Positions 1 to 9,541 are shown, numbered from the stretch's first letter. The stretch: 19,830 nt of DNA from Prevotella sp. UBA5387 (GCA_002407775.1 DHOP01000039.1:1-19830), one strand, 5' to 3'. The notes: a model not told the origin generated them from the sequence alone. Numbers and translations: made by a program.

Positions 1-60
1 TCTAAATATTGGGGAGTATTATAAAGCATGAGAAACAACTATTGCTTTATTCACTAATGC

Positions 61-90
61 CAAAGTTACGAATAAATAACATTGGTCAAA
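61..90 (-). promoter_or_regulatory. Leftward Bacteroidetes promoter leading out of the window
   Basis: Read on the minus strand, a -33 TTTG (CAAA at 87-90) is followed after 18 nt by TAACTTTG (complement of 61-68), a full match to the Bacteroidetes -7 consensus TAnnTTTG. Transcription would start near position 54 and run off the left edge, so a divergent gene probably begins just outside the window. What that gene encodes cannot be seen. A regulator of the adjacent polysaccharide locus is one possibility. Confidence 0.55.
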
Positions 91-430
91 TGATTTTTGT
101 AAACTATTTGATATAAATAAAGAGAAAAAATTGACCACAAATAACGAATAGTGGAGTCGAAATCAAAAAATAATGGTGGGATTTCCATGCCTTAATTATT
201 GTGTGGGCGCACATTTTGATTGTAACATCCACACGACTATGTTTTTTGGGAAATAATCTTCAATATTTGTTACTATTCGTCAATCTGTTTAGAATTTATA
301 TATTTTTACGCCATCAAACAAAATCGACCTAGGACCTACTCTATCCATTTTATACCAAATACTATAGATACTACTCGGTGTTTCCGATATATTACTTTTT
401 ATCTATTAATTATTTTGAAGCAATCTATTT
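91..430. other. Intergenic region upstream of susC
   Basis: AT-rich DNA with no credible gene. No complete TAnnTTTG plus TTTG pair is visible on the + strand ahead of susC. The best partial matches are at 262-269, 393-400 and 411-418, each one base off and poorly spaced. This fits an activator-dependent promoter, which is common for SusC operons, but it is not proof of one. A TAGGAC-containing stretch at 330-346 resembles one upstream of the glycoside hydrolase gene at 5926-5940. Confidence 0.4.
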
Positions 431-3400
431 ATGAAGAAAGAAAAGCTAAGACGTTTTGGGCTTACGGTCATTGTAAGCATGCTTTGTATTGCTGGTTATG
501 CCCAGAAATCAATACAAGGAAACGTAAAGGATGCCAAAGGGGGACCTCTGATTGGGGTTACCGTCATGGCTCCTGGTAACAATGGTGCGATTACCGATCT
601 TGACGGCAATTTTACTATCAGCAATGTAAAGTCAGGAGACGAACTGAAGTTCACTTATGTGGGCTACATAGGCAAAACTTTGAGATTGGGTGATGAGTCC
701 ACACTCAATGTCGTGTTGAGCGAAGACAACAAGACTTTGGATGAATTGGTCGTTGTGGGCTATGGTGTTCAGAAGAAATCGGACGTCACTGGATCAATGA
801 CTAGTGTGACAGCCGCCGACCTTACCAATCGTCCTATTAACAATGCCCTTGAGGGTATGCAGGGTAAGGCCGCAGGTGTGGATATCCGCACCAGTGACCG
901 TCCTGGTGAGATGGGTGACGTGTACATTCGTGGCGTGCGCTCTCTTTCAGCTTCCAGCAATCCTCTCTATGTGGTTGATGGAGTGCCTCTCAACGGTACT
1001 GTAGGCCAGACCTATGAGGAATCCCTTGACAGCAAGGCCGGACGTGGTGGACAGCTTGAGAGCTTGAACCCTCAGGACATCGAGTCCGTAGAGGTGTTGA
1101 AGGATGCTTCTGCAACCGCTATCTATGGTTCTCGTGGTGCCAACGGTGTCGTGCTCATCACGACCAAGAAGGGTAAGCAAGGTAAATTTACCGTAAGTTA
1201 CAACGGATCACTTACCGTGGACAATGTGAAAGACCGCACGACCTGGATGACTGCCGATGAATATCTCACATGGCGTCGTTGGGCTTACTTCTACCGCGAC
1301 CAGACAAAATATCCACGTGGCGATCAACCTACTTTGGAGAACGACAAGGTGATCTTCAATGCTGCCCGTGATCCATATGCATGGGCCAACATCGAAAAAG
1401 GATGGGCAGGCGGCACTTGGGACGGTTCAAAGGTGGCAACCACCAATTGGACTGACTTCGTGAGCCAGACAGGTTATGCTCTTGACCATACCATCAGTGC
1501 ATCTGGTGGCAACGAGAAGAGCCAGAGCTATATCTCTGTGGGATGGCTTCAGAACCAAGGTACCGTAAAGGGTCAGGACTATAACCGCTATACCGCAAAG
1601 GTGAGCAACGACTTGAAGCCCTTCAAATTCTTGTCACTCGGCGCAAGCGTCAATGCTACCTATAGCATTCAGAATTATGGCATGAGCAATGACGGTGGTA
1701 ACACTTCAGGCCCCCGCAGTGCTTATGCTGCCGCTACAAACAACTTGCCATACGCCGTACCTTACGATGATAATGGTGCACGTATTCAATACCCTGGTGG
1801 TGACGACAAGATCAGAACCGTTGTCGATGAATGGAAATATTCTACCGATGAGCGTAAGGTGTTCCGTGCTTTAGGAAGCTTCTATGCACAGGTCAACTTA
1901 GGTGAACTCGTTGAGCCATTGAAGGGACTCCAGTATAAGGTCAACTTCGGTCCTGACTTCCGCTATTATCGTAGAGGATTGTTCAACTCTGCCATCAGCA
2001 CTAACCGTGAAGGCGTAAACTATACCTCTCTCCAGAAGAGCACCGACTTCTCTTGGACTCTTGATAATCTGGTTTACTATAACCGCTCGTTCGGCAAGCA
2101 TGACATTGGTGTAACCTTGTTGCAGACCGCTACAAAGTATGACTATGAGACCAGCAGCATGGCCGCACAGGGCATCCCCTTGGAAAGTGCTATGTGGAAT
2201 GCACTGACAATGACCAACGTAACCTCTCTGAGAAGTTGGAACTCTGGCCTTACCGAGAAGCAGCTCGAGAGCTACATGGCACGTGTGAACTATACGTTCA
2301 ACAACCGCTATATGCTTACCGCATCTGTACGTCGTGACGGAGCCTCACAGCTGGCCGAAGGTCACAAGTGGGCTACTTTCCCATCGGTGGCTTTTGCATG
2401 GCGTATGGAACAGGAAGACTTTATCAAACAGTACAAGTGGATCGACCAACTCAAGCTTCGTTTGGGCTATGGTGTGACAGGTAACTCTGCCATCAACCCA
2501 TACCAGACCAAGGGATCTATCGTGAGTCTGTTCTATCCCTTCGGAAGCGCAGCCACCGCAGGCTATACCACATACGACCAGTCGCTTAGCAACGGTGCCG
2601 TAACCATGGCCAACCAAGACCTTTCTTGGGAGAAGACCAAGCAATGGAACGTCGGTGTTGACTTCAACTTCCTCAGTAACCGCATCAACGGCTCATTTGA
2701 TATCTATACCTCTCGCACCTCTGATCTGTTGATGTTGCAGAACATCCCATCACTCACAGGTTATGTGCAGACCTATAACAACATCGGTGAGACAAAGAAC
2801 TTCGGTTATGACGTCACCCTGAACCTTGTACCTGTTCGCACCAAGGACTTGGAGTGGAGCATCGACTTGAATGCAGCCTATACCAAGAATGAGATCGTGA
2901 GCCTCGCCAATGGCAAGGAAGACGATATTGCCAACGGATGGTTTATAGGACAATCTACCTATGTGCTCTATGACTATGTACCAAACGGAGTTTGGAAAGC
3001 AGAGGATGCAGAGGAGATGGCTAAGTTTAATGCCAACGGTAGCAACTTCCAAGTAGGTATGACACGTCCCAAGGACCTCAATGGTGACTATAAGATCGAT
3101 GCCAACAACGACCGCGCCGTAGCAGGACGCAACCGTGACCCACGCTGGTCAGCAGGTGTTAGCACAACAGTAGTGTATAAGGAATGGGAACTCTCCGTTC
3201 AGGCATATGGCCGTATGGGCTATACCTTCTCTAACGAGGCACCATGGGTAGGTGGTCGTTACAATGTACGTCTCTATGACTACTACAACGAGAACAATAC
3301 CAACGCAACCTATTCCAAGCCTATCTTTGACGAGGGCGGAAAGGACCAGTATTATTATCTCTGCGGTATCAAGAGTGGCTCTTACATGAAGATTCGCAAT

Positions 3401-3583
3401 ATCTCATTGGGCTATACCTTCCCGAAGGCTCTTCTCAAGAACTCCGGTATCACCAACCTGAAGTTGTATGCTCAGGCCAAGAACCCATTCACACTCTTCA
3501 ACAAGGCTGAGAGCGTCGACATGGATACACAGAGCAACCTCTACAACCAGGGCTTCACTTTCGGTGTCAACATTTCTTTCTAA
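431..3583 (+). CDS. SusC-like TonB-dependent outer membrane transporter
   Basis: Outer membrane beta-barrel that imports oligosaccharides using TonB energy, working as a pair with the SusD-like lipoprotein encoded next. The 1050-residue protein has a signal peptide (about 1-24, cleaved before QKSIQG), a CarboxypepD_reg-like domain (about 27-98), a TonB box LDELVVVGYG at 103-112, a plug domain to about residue 250 (with YVVDGVP and AIYGSRGANGVVLITTKKG motifs), and a long barrel ending in a terminal Phe, as expected for BAM-assembled proteins. Length is normal for the family. There is no N-terminal STN domain, so it is probably not controlled by an ECF sigma/anti-sigma pair such as the one at the right end of the window. 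The susD start lies 6 bp after the stop, so the two genes form an operon. The substrate cannot be read from the sequence; the nearby GH5-GH43 enzyme suggests plant hemicellulose. Confidence 0.96.
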   Translation: MKKEKLRRFGLTVIVSMLCIAGYAQKSIQGNVKDAKGGPLIGVTVMAPGNNGAITDLDGNFTISNVKSGDELKFTYVGYIGKTLRLGDESTLNVVLSEDNKTLDELVVVGYGVQKKSDVTGSMTSVTAADLTNRPINNALEGMQGKAAGVDIRTSDRPGEMGDVYIRGVRSLSASSNPLYVVDGVPLNGTVGQTYEESLDSKAGRGGQLESLNPQDIESVEVLKDASATAIYGSRGANGVVLITTKKGKQGKFTVSYNGSLTVDNVKDRTTWMTADEYLTWRRWAYFYRDQTKYPRGDQPTLENDKVIFNAARDPYAWANIEKGWAGGTWDGSKVATTNWTDFVSQTGYALDHTISASGGNEKSQSYISVGWLQNQGTVKGQDYNRYTAKVSNDLKPFKFLSLGASVNATYSIQNYGMSNDGGNTSGPRSAYAAATNNLPYAVPYDDNGARIQYPGGDDKIRTVVDEWKYSTDERKVFRALGSFYAQVNLGELVEPLKGLQYKVNFGPDFRYYRRGLFNSAISTNREGVNYTSLQKSTDFSWTLDNLVYYNRSFGKHDIGVTLLQTATKYDYETSSMAAQGIPLESAMWNALTMTNVTSLRSWNSGLTEKQLESYMARVNYTFNNRYMLTASVRRDGASQLAEGHKWATFPSVAFAWRMEQEDFIKQYKWIDQLKLRLGYGVTGNSAINPYQTKGSIVSLFYPFGSAATAGYTTYDQSLSNGAVTMANQDLSWEKTKQWNVGVDFNFLSNRINGSFDIYTSRTSDLLMLQNIPSLTGYVQTYNNIGETKNFGYDVTLNLVPVRTKDLEWSIDLNAAYTKNEIVSLANGKEDDIANGWFIGQSTYVLYDYVPNGVWKAEDAEEMAKFNANGSNFQVGMTRPKDLNGDYKIDANNDRAVAGRNRDPRWSAGVSTTVVYKEWELSVQAYGRMGYTFSNEAPWVGGRYNVRLYDYYNENNTNATYSKPIFDEGGKDQYYYLCGIKSGSYMKIRNISLGYTFPKALLKNSGITNLKLYAQAKNPFTLFNKAESVDMDTQSNLYNQGFTFGVNISF

Positions 3584-3589
3584 TTTAAC

Positions 3590-5605
3590 ATGAAATCAAT
3601 CATGAAACTGAAATATCATATTTTTGCCGGAATCCTCACCGGTGTGGCTGGCATGACAATGACATCGTGCAGCTCTGACTTCCTAAAAGAGGAACTCACC
3701 ACGGAATACAGCACCGACTATCTGAATACTAATCAGGGAGTTGACCAGCTCATGGTGGGACTTTACAACAACCTTCGCTTCCATTACGGCTTTGAGTGGA
3801 GCTATTCTACTACCAACTATGGAACAGATGAGTTCTGTGTAGGTGCCGACGGTTCAAACGCCATGTGGAACGACTATATTTCCAACCTCAGTTCTGCCAT
3901 CAGCACGGTGAACATCAACACCACAAATGCCTATGACGTGTGGGATAACATGTATGCCGGCATCAATGCTGCCAACACACTGTTGCAGAAGGTGGCCAAT
4001 GGCTATACCGGAAAACAAGCCGACGAGGCCAATGGTACCGCTCACTTCTTGCGTGGATTCAACTACTTTAAGCTCGTGAGCCAGTATGGTGGCGTGCCTA
4101 TCAAGACTGAGCCATCTACATCTGTTGAGCGTGAGTTCACCAGAGCTACAGCGGCCGAGGTATTCAACCAGATTGAATCCGACCTGTTGGCTGCCTATAG
4201 TGAACTACCCGCCTCTGCATCAGCAGTAGGAAAACTCACCAAGAGTGCTGCCGCACATTTCCTGGCCAAGGCTTATCTTTGGCGTGCATCTGAGATCAAC
4301 GACAGCTGGAACAGTGGTACCAAAGCTGCAGACCTCGACAAAGTCATCAAGTATGGCGATGAGGTTATCGCTCAGCATCCATTGGCTACCAACTATGCCG
4401 ATCTGTGGAACTACACAACTGTTGACGGTCCTAACGAGCAACTCAGCGAGATCGTGCTTGCCGCACAGTTCACTTCTTCTGAAGCTACAAAGGGAAAATA
4501 TGGCAACAATGTTCACCTTTATTTCGTGAGCAAGTATGGCAACCTGCCAGGCATGGCACGCGACATTCCTGGTGACCGTGAATACCAACGTCTGCGCACA
4601 ACATATTATACCTATAATGTGTACAACCACTTGAGCGACTCTCGTCTCTGGAAGTCTTTCCGTACCAAGGCAAACATGAACTATGCCACCACTACCGGTG
4701 GAATGAGCTTCAAGGCAGGTGACCGTGGTGAGATGTTCATCTTGAACCAACCGGGTGACACTCGCTACGATGCTGTTCAGCAGAACGCCAAGGTGAAGGA
4801 CTTGGAGACCGACAAGGAAGTAGGAACTACCTTCGTGCTCTATCCAAAGGACGCCAATGCAAGTTCTGAGAGCCTCATCGACGACAAGTATATCCAATAT
4901 TACTCTTCACTGACCAAGTATACCGATGGTTCACGTAACACGATCTCTGCAGAACCAGGCAACCGTGACGGTATCCTTGCTCGTTCAGCTGAGGACTACT
5001 TCTTCTGCGCTGAAGCTTATATCAAGAAGGGCGACTATACCAAGGCTCTGACTTACCTGAACAAGATACGCCAACGCGCAGCTTGGAAGGCTGGTGAAGA
5101 TCGTGAGTCACACGTTGACGGCGGTGCCGCATGGCGTGAGGGAGCCCTCGGATGGGATGTGATGGCTGGTGACAAGGTCAAAGGTGTAGGTATCTACAGC
5201 AACCGTAGTTCTTACTACGAGTCCAACAACTTGGTGCTCGGTTCTCTTGATCCATTGGCATCAAACCTCGATGTGACAGATATCACCTCCGTTACTTCGT
5301 TGCCAGCAGAAGACCAGGCTGTAGCAACAAAGCTCGGTGTGTCTAAAGCATACGATGTTGCCATGTGCTTCCTGCTCGACGAGAAGACACGCGAGATGTG
5401 CGGTGAGTTCGTACGCTGGGAAGACTTGGCTCGCACCAAGACTCTCGTGAGCCGTGCCAAGGCATTCAACAAGGGAGCTGCTCCCAACGTGAAGGACTTC
5501 CACTGTCTGCGTCCTATCCCTCAGACCTACCTGGATATCATCCAGAAAGACGGTCACGCTCTTACAGCAGAGGAGAAGCAGGCACAACAGAATCCTGGAT
5601 ACTAA
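3590..5605 (+). CDS. SusD-like surface glycan-binding lipoprotein
   Basis: Partner of the SusC-like transporter. It caps the barrel from the cell surface and binds the glycan before import. The 671-residue protein has a lipoprotein signal peptide with the lipidated Cys at residue 27 (MTSC followed by SSD), then the helical SusD fold: an N-terminal SusD-like half and a C-terminal RagB/SusD half, including the TPR-like stretch SAEDYFFCAEAYIKKGDY. Length is at the upper end of the family range. Two starts are possible: ATG at 3590, directly after susC, or ATG at 3602. Both leave a functional signal peptide and neither has a clear Shine-Dalgarno sequence, so the longer form is given. Codon use is strongly biased, as in susC, which suggests high expression. 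A terminator follows at 5674. Confidence 0.95.
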   Translation: MKSIMKLKYHIFAGILTGVAGMTMTSCSSDFLKEELTTEYSTDYLNTNQGVDQLMVGLYNNLRFHYGFEWSYSTTNYGTDEFCVGADGSNAMWNDYISNLSSAISTVNINTTNAYDVWDNMYAGINAANTLLQKVANGYTGKQADEANGTAHFLRGFNYFKLVSQYGGVPIKTEPSTSVEREFTRATAAEVFNQIESDLLAAYSELPASASAVGKLTKSAAAHFLAKAYLWRASEINDSWNSGTKAADLDKVIKYGDEVIAQHPLATNYADLWNYTTVDGPNEQLSEIVLAAQFTSSEATKGKYGNNVHLYFVSKYGNLPGMARDIPGDREYQRLRTTYYTYNVYNHLSDSRLWKSFRTKANMNYATTTGGMSFKAGDRGEMFILNQPGDTRYDAVQQNAKVKDLETDKEVGTTFVLYPKDANASSESLIDDKYIQYYSSLTKYTDGSRNTISAEPGNRDGILARSAEDYFFCAEAYIKKGDYTKALTYLNKIRQRAAWKAGEDRESHVDGGAAWREGALGWDVMAGDKVKGVGIYSNRSSYYESNNLVLGSLDPLASNLDVTDITSVTSLPAEDQAVATKLGVSKAYDVAMCFLLDEKTREMCGEFVRWEDLARTKTLVSRAKAFNKGAAPNVKDFHCLRPIPQTYLDIIQKDGHALTAEEKQAQQNPGY

Positions 5606-5673
5606 TCCTTTTGGATGAACGATTCTAATTGCTCGAGAGATAAATCTTCTCTCCAACAATATAGATAAAGAAT

Positions 5674-5709
5674 AAGCGGGTAATCTTCCTATGGAGATTA
5701 CCCGCTTTT
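5674..5709 (+). terminator. Intrinsic terminator of the susCD operon
   Basis: Perfect 13-bp inverted repeat (5674-5686 with 5695-5707; arm AAGCGGGTAATCT), an 8-nt loop, and a T-run after the GC-rich end. It lies 69 bp past the susD stop and separates susCD from the downstream glycoside hydrolase, which has its own promoter. Confidence 0.88.
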
Positions 5710-5723
5710 GTGTTATTATCAAG

Positions 5724-5940
5724 CTAGACAATTGCAAGGATTATTGACCATTTTAGATTCTAGTATATCAGGTTAGACAAGTCCACACTCATTCTTTATC
5801 TCACTTGCCAGATGTTTTTTCTAGTTTATTCTTGTGACTCATGTTGAGAATAATTATCTTTGCGGACATAAGAGTTAAACTCTTTTTTCCTTTACCCAAA
5901 AACTAGACTTGTCCTAAACAACACATAGGACTACTATACT
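5724..5940 (+). promoter_or_regulatory. Repeated TAGAC motifs around the GH promoter
   Basis: The gap between the terminator and the GH gene contains CTAGACAATTG (from 5724), TTAGACAAGTCC (5773-5784) and CTAGACTTGTCC (5903-5914). The second and third share GAC-NN-GTC dyad symmetry and are near inverted copies of each other. GTCCTA (5911-5916) also pairs with TAGGAC (5926-5931). The copies lie on both sides of the promoter at 5831-5862, as operator sites might. That role is inferred from position only. Confidence 0.25.
5831..5862 (+). promoter_or_regulatory. Promoter of the GH5-GH43 gene
   Basis: TATCTTTG at 5855-5862 is a full match to the Bacteroidetes -7 element. A -33-like CTTG at 5831-5834 precedes it with a 20-nt spacer. 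Transcription would start near 5868, leaving a leader of about 95 nt. The same 13-base core TAATTATCTTTGC occurs upstream of the sigma factor gene at 17813. Confidence 0.65.
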
Positions 5941-5962
5941 TAATATGTAATTATAGAATGTT

Positions 5963-8900
5963 ATGAAGTTCTTATTTATGAAAAAGAAGCTATGTGTATT
6001 CATATGGCTCGCAATGTTACTGTATCCTGCACTTGATTCTTTTGCCTGGCAGGGAATGGCAATGCCACGACTGCATGTCAATGGGCGGTATTTCAAAGAT
6101 GGACAGGGCAACATTGTAAATCTGCATGGCTTTGCACAAACCTACAGTCCTTGGTTCAACGAGAGAGGGACCAGATGGAACAACTACGATGTGAATGGAT
6201 GTCTGACTTATAACCAAGGACTGATTGACAAGATTATGGCAGCGGGATGGAAGATGAATTTCGTACGCCTCCACATGGATCCTTATTGGTCTAACACGCC
6301 TGGTCTTCCACCTACTGGAGAGAATGATATTTCAGCGTTCAGTATGGATAGATTCAAGACCTATCTACAAAGCGTATTTATCCCTATGGCCAAATATGCC
6401 ATCAGCAAAGGGCTTTATGTTATCATGCGCCCGCCTGGAGTCTGTCCTGGCACGATAACCGTTGGCGATGCGTACAATCAGTATCTGCTTAAAGTATGGA
6501 GCTGGGTATCGGCAGACCCCTATATTAAGAATCATCCTAATATCATGTTTGAACTTGCCAATGAACCTGTAACCATTACCAATGCAGATGGTTCGGCTGC
6601 CGGGTTTAAGGAGTTGAACCAGTTCTTTCAATCGGTTACCGACACTATTCGTAAAAATTGCAACAACATTGTACTGGTGCCAGGTCTTGGATGGCAAGGT
6701 AATTTCACTGGCTTTGCTGATTATCCCATCAAGGGTGAGAACGTAGGGTATGCCGTCCATTGTTATCCCGGATGGATGAACAGCGGCTCAGAAGACACGC
6801 CTAATGTGACCTATCAACCATTTAAGGATGGATGGGACAGGCAAATCAAACCAGTTTCTGACATTGCACCTATAGTTGTAACCGAAATGGACTGGGCTCC
6901 CCAAGTATATAATGCTTCATGGGGTAAGGGGATTACAGGTACTGCAGGTGGAGTTGGCTTTGGTGCAAACTTCAACAAGATTGCCGATGAAAGTGGCAAT
7001 GTAAGTTACTTGATATTTACAACGCCCGAACTGTTGGCACAATATGAAGACAAGGCGGCTGATGGAACTACATTCCTCACAGACCCAGAGGCATGCCCTA
7101 GAGCCGCTTATCGTTGGTATCAAGAATATGCTACAAGGGATTACCCCCATCCGGAATTCGCTTATCAATCAATGGCCGACCAAGGAAATGGCACCTACAA
7201 GAATCCGATTATCAAGGCCGACTTCCCTGATCCGGATGTCGTCCGTGTAGGCGACACCTATTATATGGTGACAACTACGATGCATCATTTCCCTGGGTGC
7301 ACGCTATTGAAATCCAAAGACCTCGTGAATTGGGAATACTGTGCCAATCCTCTCGCCAAGATGTCTTCGAATCCAGAATATAATTTGGAGAATGGCATGA
7401 ACATATATTCTAAAGGTTCGTGGGCAAACAGCTTGATGTATAAGAATGGAAAGTTCTACATCATGTTCAACGCTTTCGGGAGAGGTGATGACGGGGGTGG
7501 TTATCTGCTTTCTGCCAGTGACCCCGAAGGAACATGGACCATGAAGCGTCTGGCACGTGGCTGTTACGACCCAGGAATGATGACGGATGACAATGGCACC
7601 ACTTATGTGGCTTGTGGTAACACGAATATCAGCGTGGTTCAGCTTAATGACGATTTCAACCTTGTGAATGAAGTTGTAGTTATCAAGGACCATCCCGGCG
7701 TAGAGGGTAGTCACATGTTCAAGAAGGATGGCTATTATTACATCTATGCCGTGAACAGCGGATGGCCCGGCAAACAGATGTGCTTCAGAGCTAGAAGCCC
7801 CTTCGGCCCCTATGAGGAGAAACTCGTATTCAACTATAATGCCATCCATCAGGGTGCGATGATTCAGGTTCAAAGTGGAGAATGGTGGACTATATTGATG
7901 CAAGACAATGGAGCATTTGGTAGGATGCCATGCCTTGAACCAGTTCAATGGGTGGATAATTGGCCGGTCATTGGAGTTGACGGAAAGGATGCCACTACTA
8001 CGATGGCATACCGCAAACCGAATGTCAATGCAACTTGGGCACCAAAGTCCCTTCCTACCAATGATAATTTCCGTAATTACATATTGGGCAAACAATGGCA
8101 ATGGAACCATAATCCCGATAATTCCAAATGGAGTTTATTGGAAAACCCAGGACATCTGCGTCTTTATACCGCCACTATTACTGACTCTTTGCAGAATGCG
8201 CGTAATACACTCACCCAGCGCATCTTCGGATTTTACGATAATACCAAGAAGTCTTATGGAACCATCCGTCTCGATGTAAGCCACATGCAGACAGGTGACA
8301 TGGCGGGCTTAGCTGTTTTCCAGGAACCCTATGCCTTTATTGGAGTTAAGAAAATCCAAGATAAGCAATACGAGTTGTCTGTGCAAAGCAATTCCAGCAG
8401 CTTCGCATCAATAAAGAAAACGATCACGTGCGATTCCATTATTTATTTACGAGCTATCGCGGATATGCCTACAAGCACAGCGCAGTTCTACTATAGTCTC
8501 GACAATACTCAGTCATATACCCAATATGGGAGTACGCTCAATATGAAATATGACTTGAAGATATTTGTCGGCAACCGCTTCTTCATCTTCAACTATGCCA
8601 CTCAATCCCTAGGAGGTTATGTCGATGTGGATTGGTTTTCGACAGAACCCACCTTCGATGAGGGTACTTACTACGACAACCGGTTTACCACATATTCTGA
8701 AAGTAATTTGACGGCATCGTCACTTACTTCTGATAAGAACGAATATACAATGATTACCGGATCGTCCAAATCATTTACGCTTACAGCCAACTTTAATGAC
8801 GGGCATTCTCAAGATGTCACCACTGATGCGACGTATGAAATTTCAAATCCAGGAGTAATTTCCATTAAGAATGGAAGGTTGGTTCCTGGGGTTGACGGCA

Positions 8901-9541
8901 CATCAACTGTTACTGCCACGTACCTAGACCCACTTGGCCATGTGAAGACTACCACATTCACGGTGTCCGTATCGCTATTTCCATTAAAGAATTATGCCAT
9001 AAATACAAATGTATTTGGAAATGGCACTTTCGATGAGACAACTCGTGAACTCACCACAAGCCAGTACGGCTTCGGAGGATGGTGGTATGACAATGGCGTG
9101 GACTTGTCATCTTACAAATATATTATTGTAAAGCTGAAGAAACTCCCGACATGCGACCCCGAATTTCGTCTCTTCGATGAACACAATTATTGGTCCAACT
9201 GTTCTACAACGAAATTGACATCGCTTACAAATGTGATCGAACTGAGCAAACTTCTGAAAGGAAGTACAACTACCTTCATTAATCTCAGCCACATCTATCT
9301 CATGGGGTTCTGGTCTTATGGAGGAAGTCCCATCTCTATTGATGATATCTATGTGAGCAACGATGGCATTACATCCGCTTCGATTGTCGATTTGTTCCAA
9401 GACAGAAATGGCGGAGACAAGGTAGATGTGTTTGACCTTAATGGCATCAAAGTTCTTCATCAAGTTCCCTTCCAAGAAATAAAACAACGCTTGCACAAAG
9501 GAGTCTATATTGTCGATGGAAAGAAAATAGTGATTCAGTAA
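5963..9541 (+). CDS. Multidomain GH5-GH43 glycoside hydrolase with T9SS sorting tail
   Basis: Probable secreted or surface-attached bifunctional plant polysaccharide enzyme of 1192 residues. A signal peptide (cleaved near DSFA/WQ, residue 28-29) precedes a GH5 barrel (about 33-395). Its likely acid/base is Glu201 in ANEP, its nucleophile Glu308 in VVTEMD, and His266-x-Tyr268 is the usual GH5 HxY. A GH43 five-bladed propeller follows (about 410-680) with likely base Asp423 (DFPDPDV), Asp536 (CYDPG) and acid Glu581 (EGSH). Next come a GH43_C2 beta-sandwich (about 697-895; LGKQWQWNHNPDNSKWSL), a Big_2-like domain (about 918-1003), a CBM-like beta-sandwich (about 1005-1132), and a T9SS type A tail (about 1142-1192; VDVFDLNG, LHKGVYIVDGKKIVI). 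All catalytic residues are present. Endo-xylanase plus xylosidase or arabinofuranosidase is the best guess, but the subfamilies cannot be assigned by eye. A second start at 5978 (MKKKL) gives an equally good signal peptide. Confidence 0.93.
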   Translation: MKFLFMKKKLCVFIWLAMLLYPALDSFAWQGMAMPRLHVNGRYFKDGQGNIVNLHGFAQTYSPWFNERGTRWNNYDVNGCLTYNQGLIDKIMAAGWKMNFVRLHMDPYWSNTPGLPPTGENDISAFSMDRFKTYLQSVFIPMAKYAISKGLYVIMRPPGVCPGTITVGDAYNQYLLKVWSWVSADPYIKNHPNIMFELANEPVTITNADGSAAGFKELNQFFQSVTDTIRKNCNNIVLVPGLGWQGNFTGFADYPIKGENVGYAVHCYPGWMNSGSEDTPNVTYQPFKDGWDRQIKPVSDIAPIVVTEMDWAPQVYNASWGKGITGTAGGVGFGANFNKIADESGNVSYLIFTTPELLAQYEDKAADGTTFLTDPEACPRAAYRWYQEYATRDYPHPEFAYQSMADQGNGTYKNPIIKADFPDPDVVRVGDTYYMVTTTMHHFPGCTLLKSKDLVNWEYCANPLAKMSSNPEYNLENGMNIYSKGSWANSLMYKNGKFYIMFNAFGRGDDGGGYLLSASDPEGTWTMKRLARGCYDPGMMTDDNGTTYVACGNTNISVVQLNDDFNLVNEVVVIKDHPGVEGSHMFKKDGYYYIYAVNSGWPGKQMCFRARSPFGPYEEKLVFNYNAIHQGAMIQVQSGEWWTILMQDNGAFGRMPCLEPVQWVDNWPVIGVDGKDATTTMAYRKPNVNATWAPKSLPTNDNFRNYILGKQWQWNHNPDNSKWSLLENPGHLRLYTATITDSLQNARNTLTQRIFGFYDNTKKSYGTIRLDVSHMQTGDMAGLAVFQEPYAFIGVKKIQDKQYELSVQSNSSSFASIKKTITCDSIIYLRAIADMPTSTAQFYYSLDNTQSYTQYGSTLNMKYDLKIFVGNRFFIFNYATQSLGGYVDVDWFSTEPTFDEGTYYDNRFTTYSESNLTASSLTSDKNEYTMITGSSKSFTLTANFNDGHSQDVTTDATYEISNPGVISIKNGRLVPGVDGTSTVTATYLDPLGHVKTTTFTVSVSLFPLKNYAINTNVFGNGTFDETTRELTTSQYGFGGWWYDNGVDLSSYKYIIVKLKKLPTCDPEFRLFDEHNYWSNCSTTKLTSLTNVIELSKLLKGSTTTFINLSHIYLMGFWSYGGSPISIDDIYVSNDGITSASIVDLFQDRNGGDKVDVFDLNGIKVLHQVPFQEIKQRLHKGVYIVDGKKIVIQ

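Noticed and set aside
4220..4897. A 225-codon minus-strand open frame inside susD
   Set aside because: It lies antisense to a clear SusD gene with strong codon bias and its translation has no recognisable domain. It is a shadow frame.
7304..8110. A 268-codon minus-strand open frame inside the GH43 region
   Set aside because: It lies antisense to conserved GH43 motifs and its translation has no family-like features.
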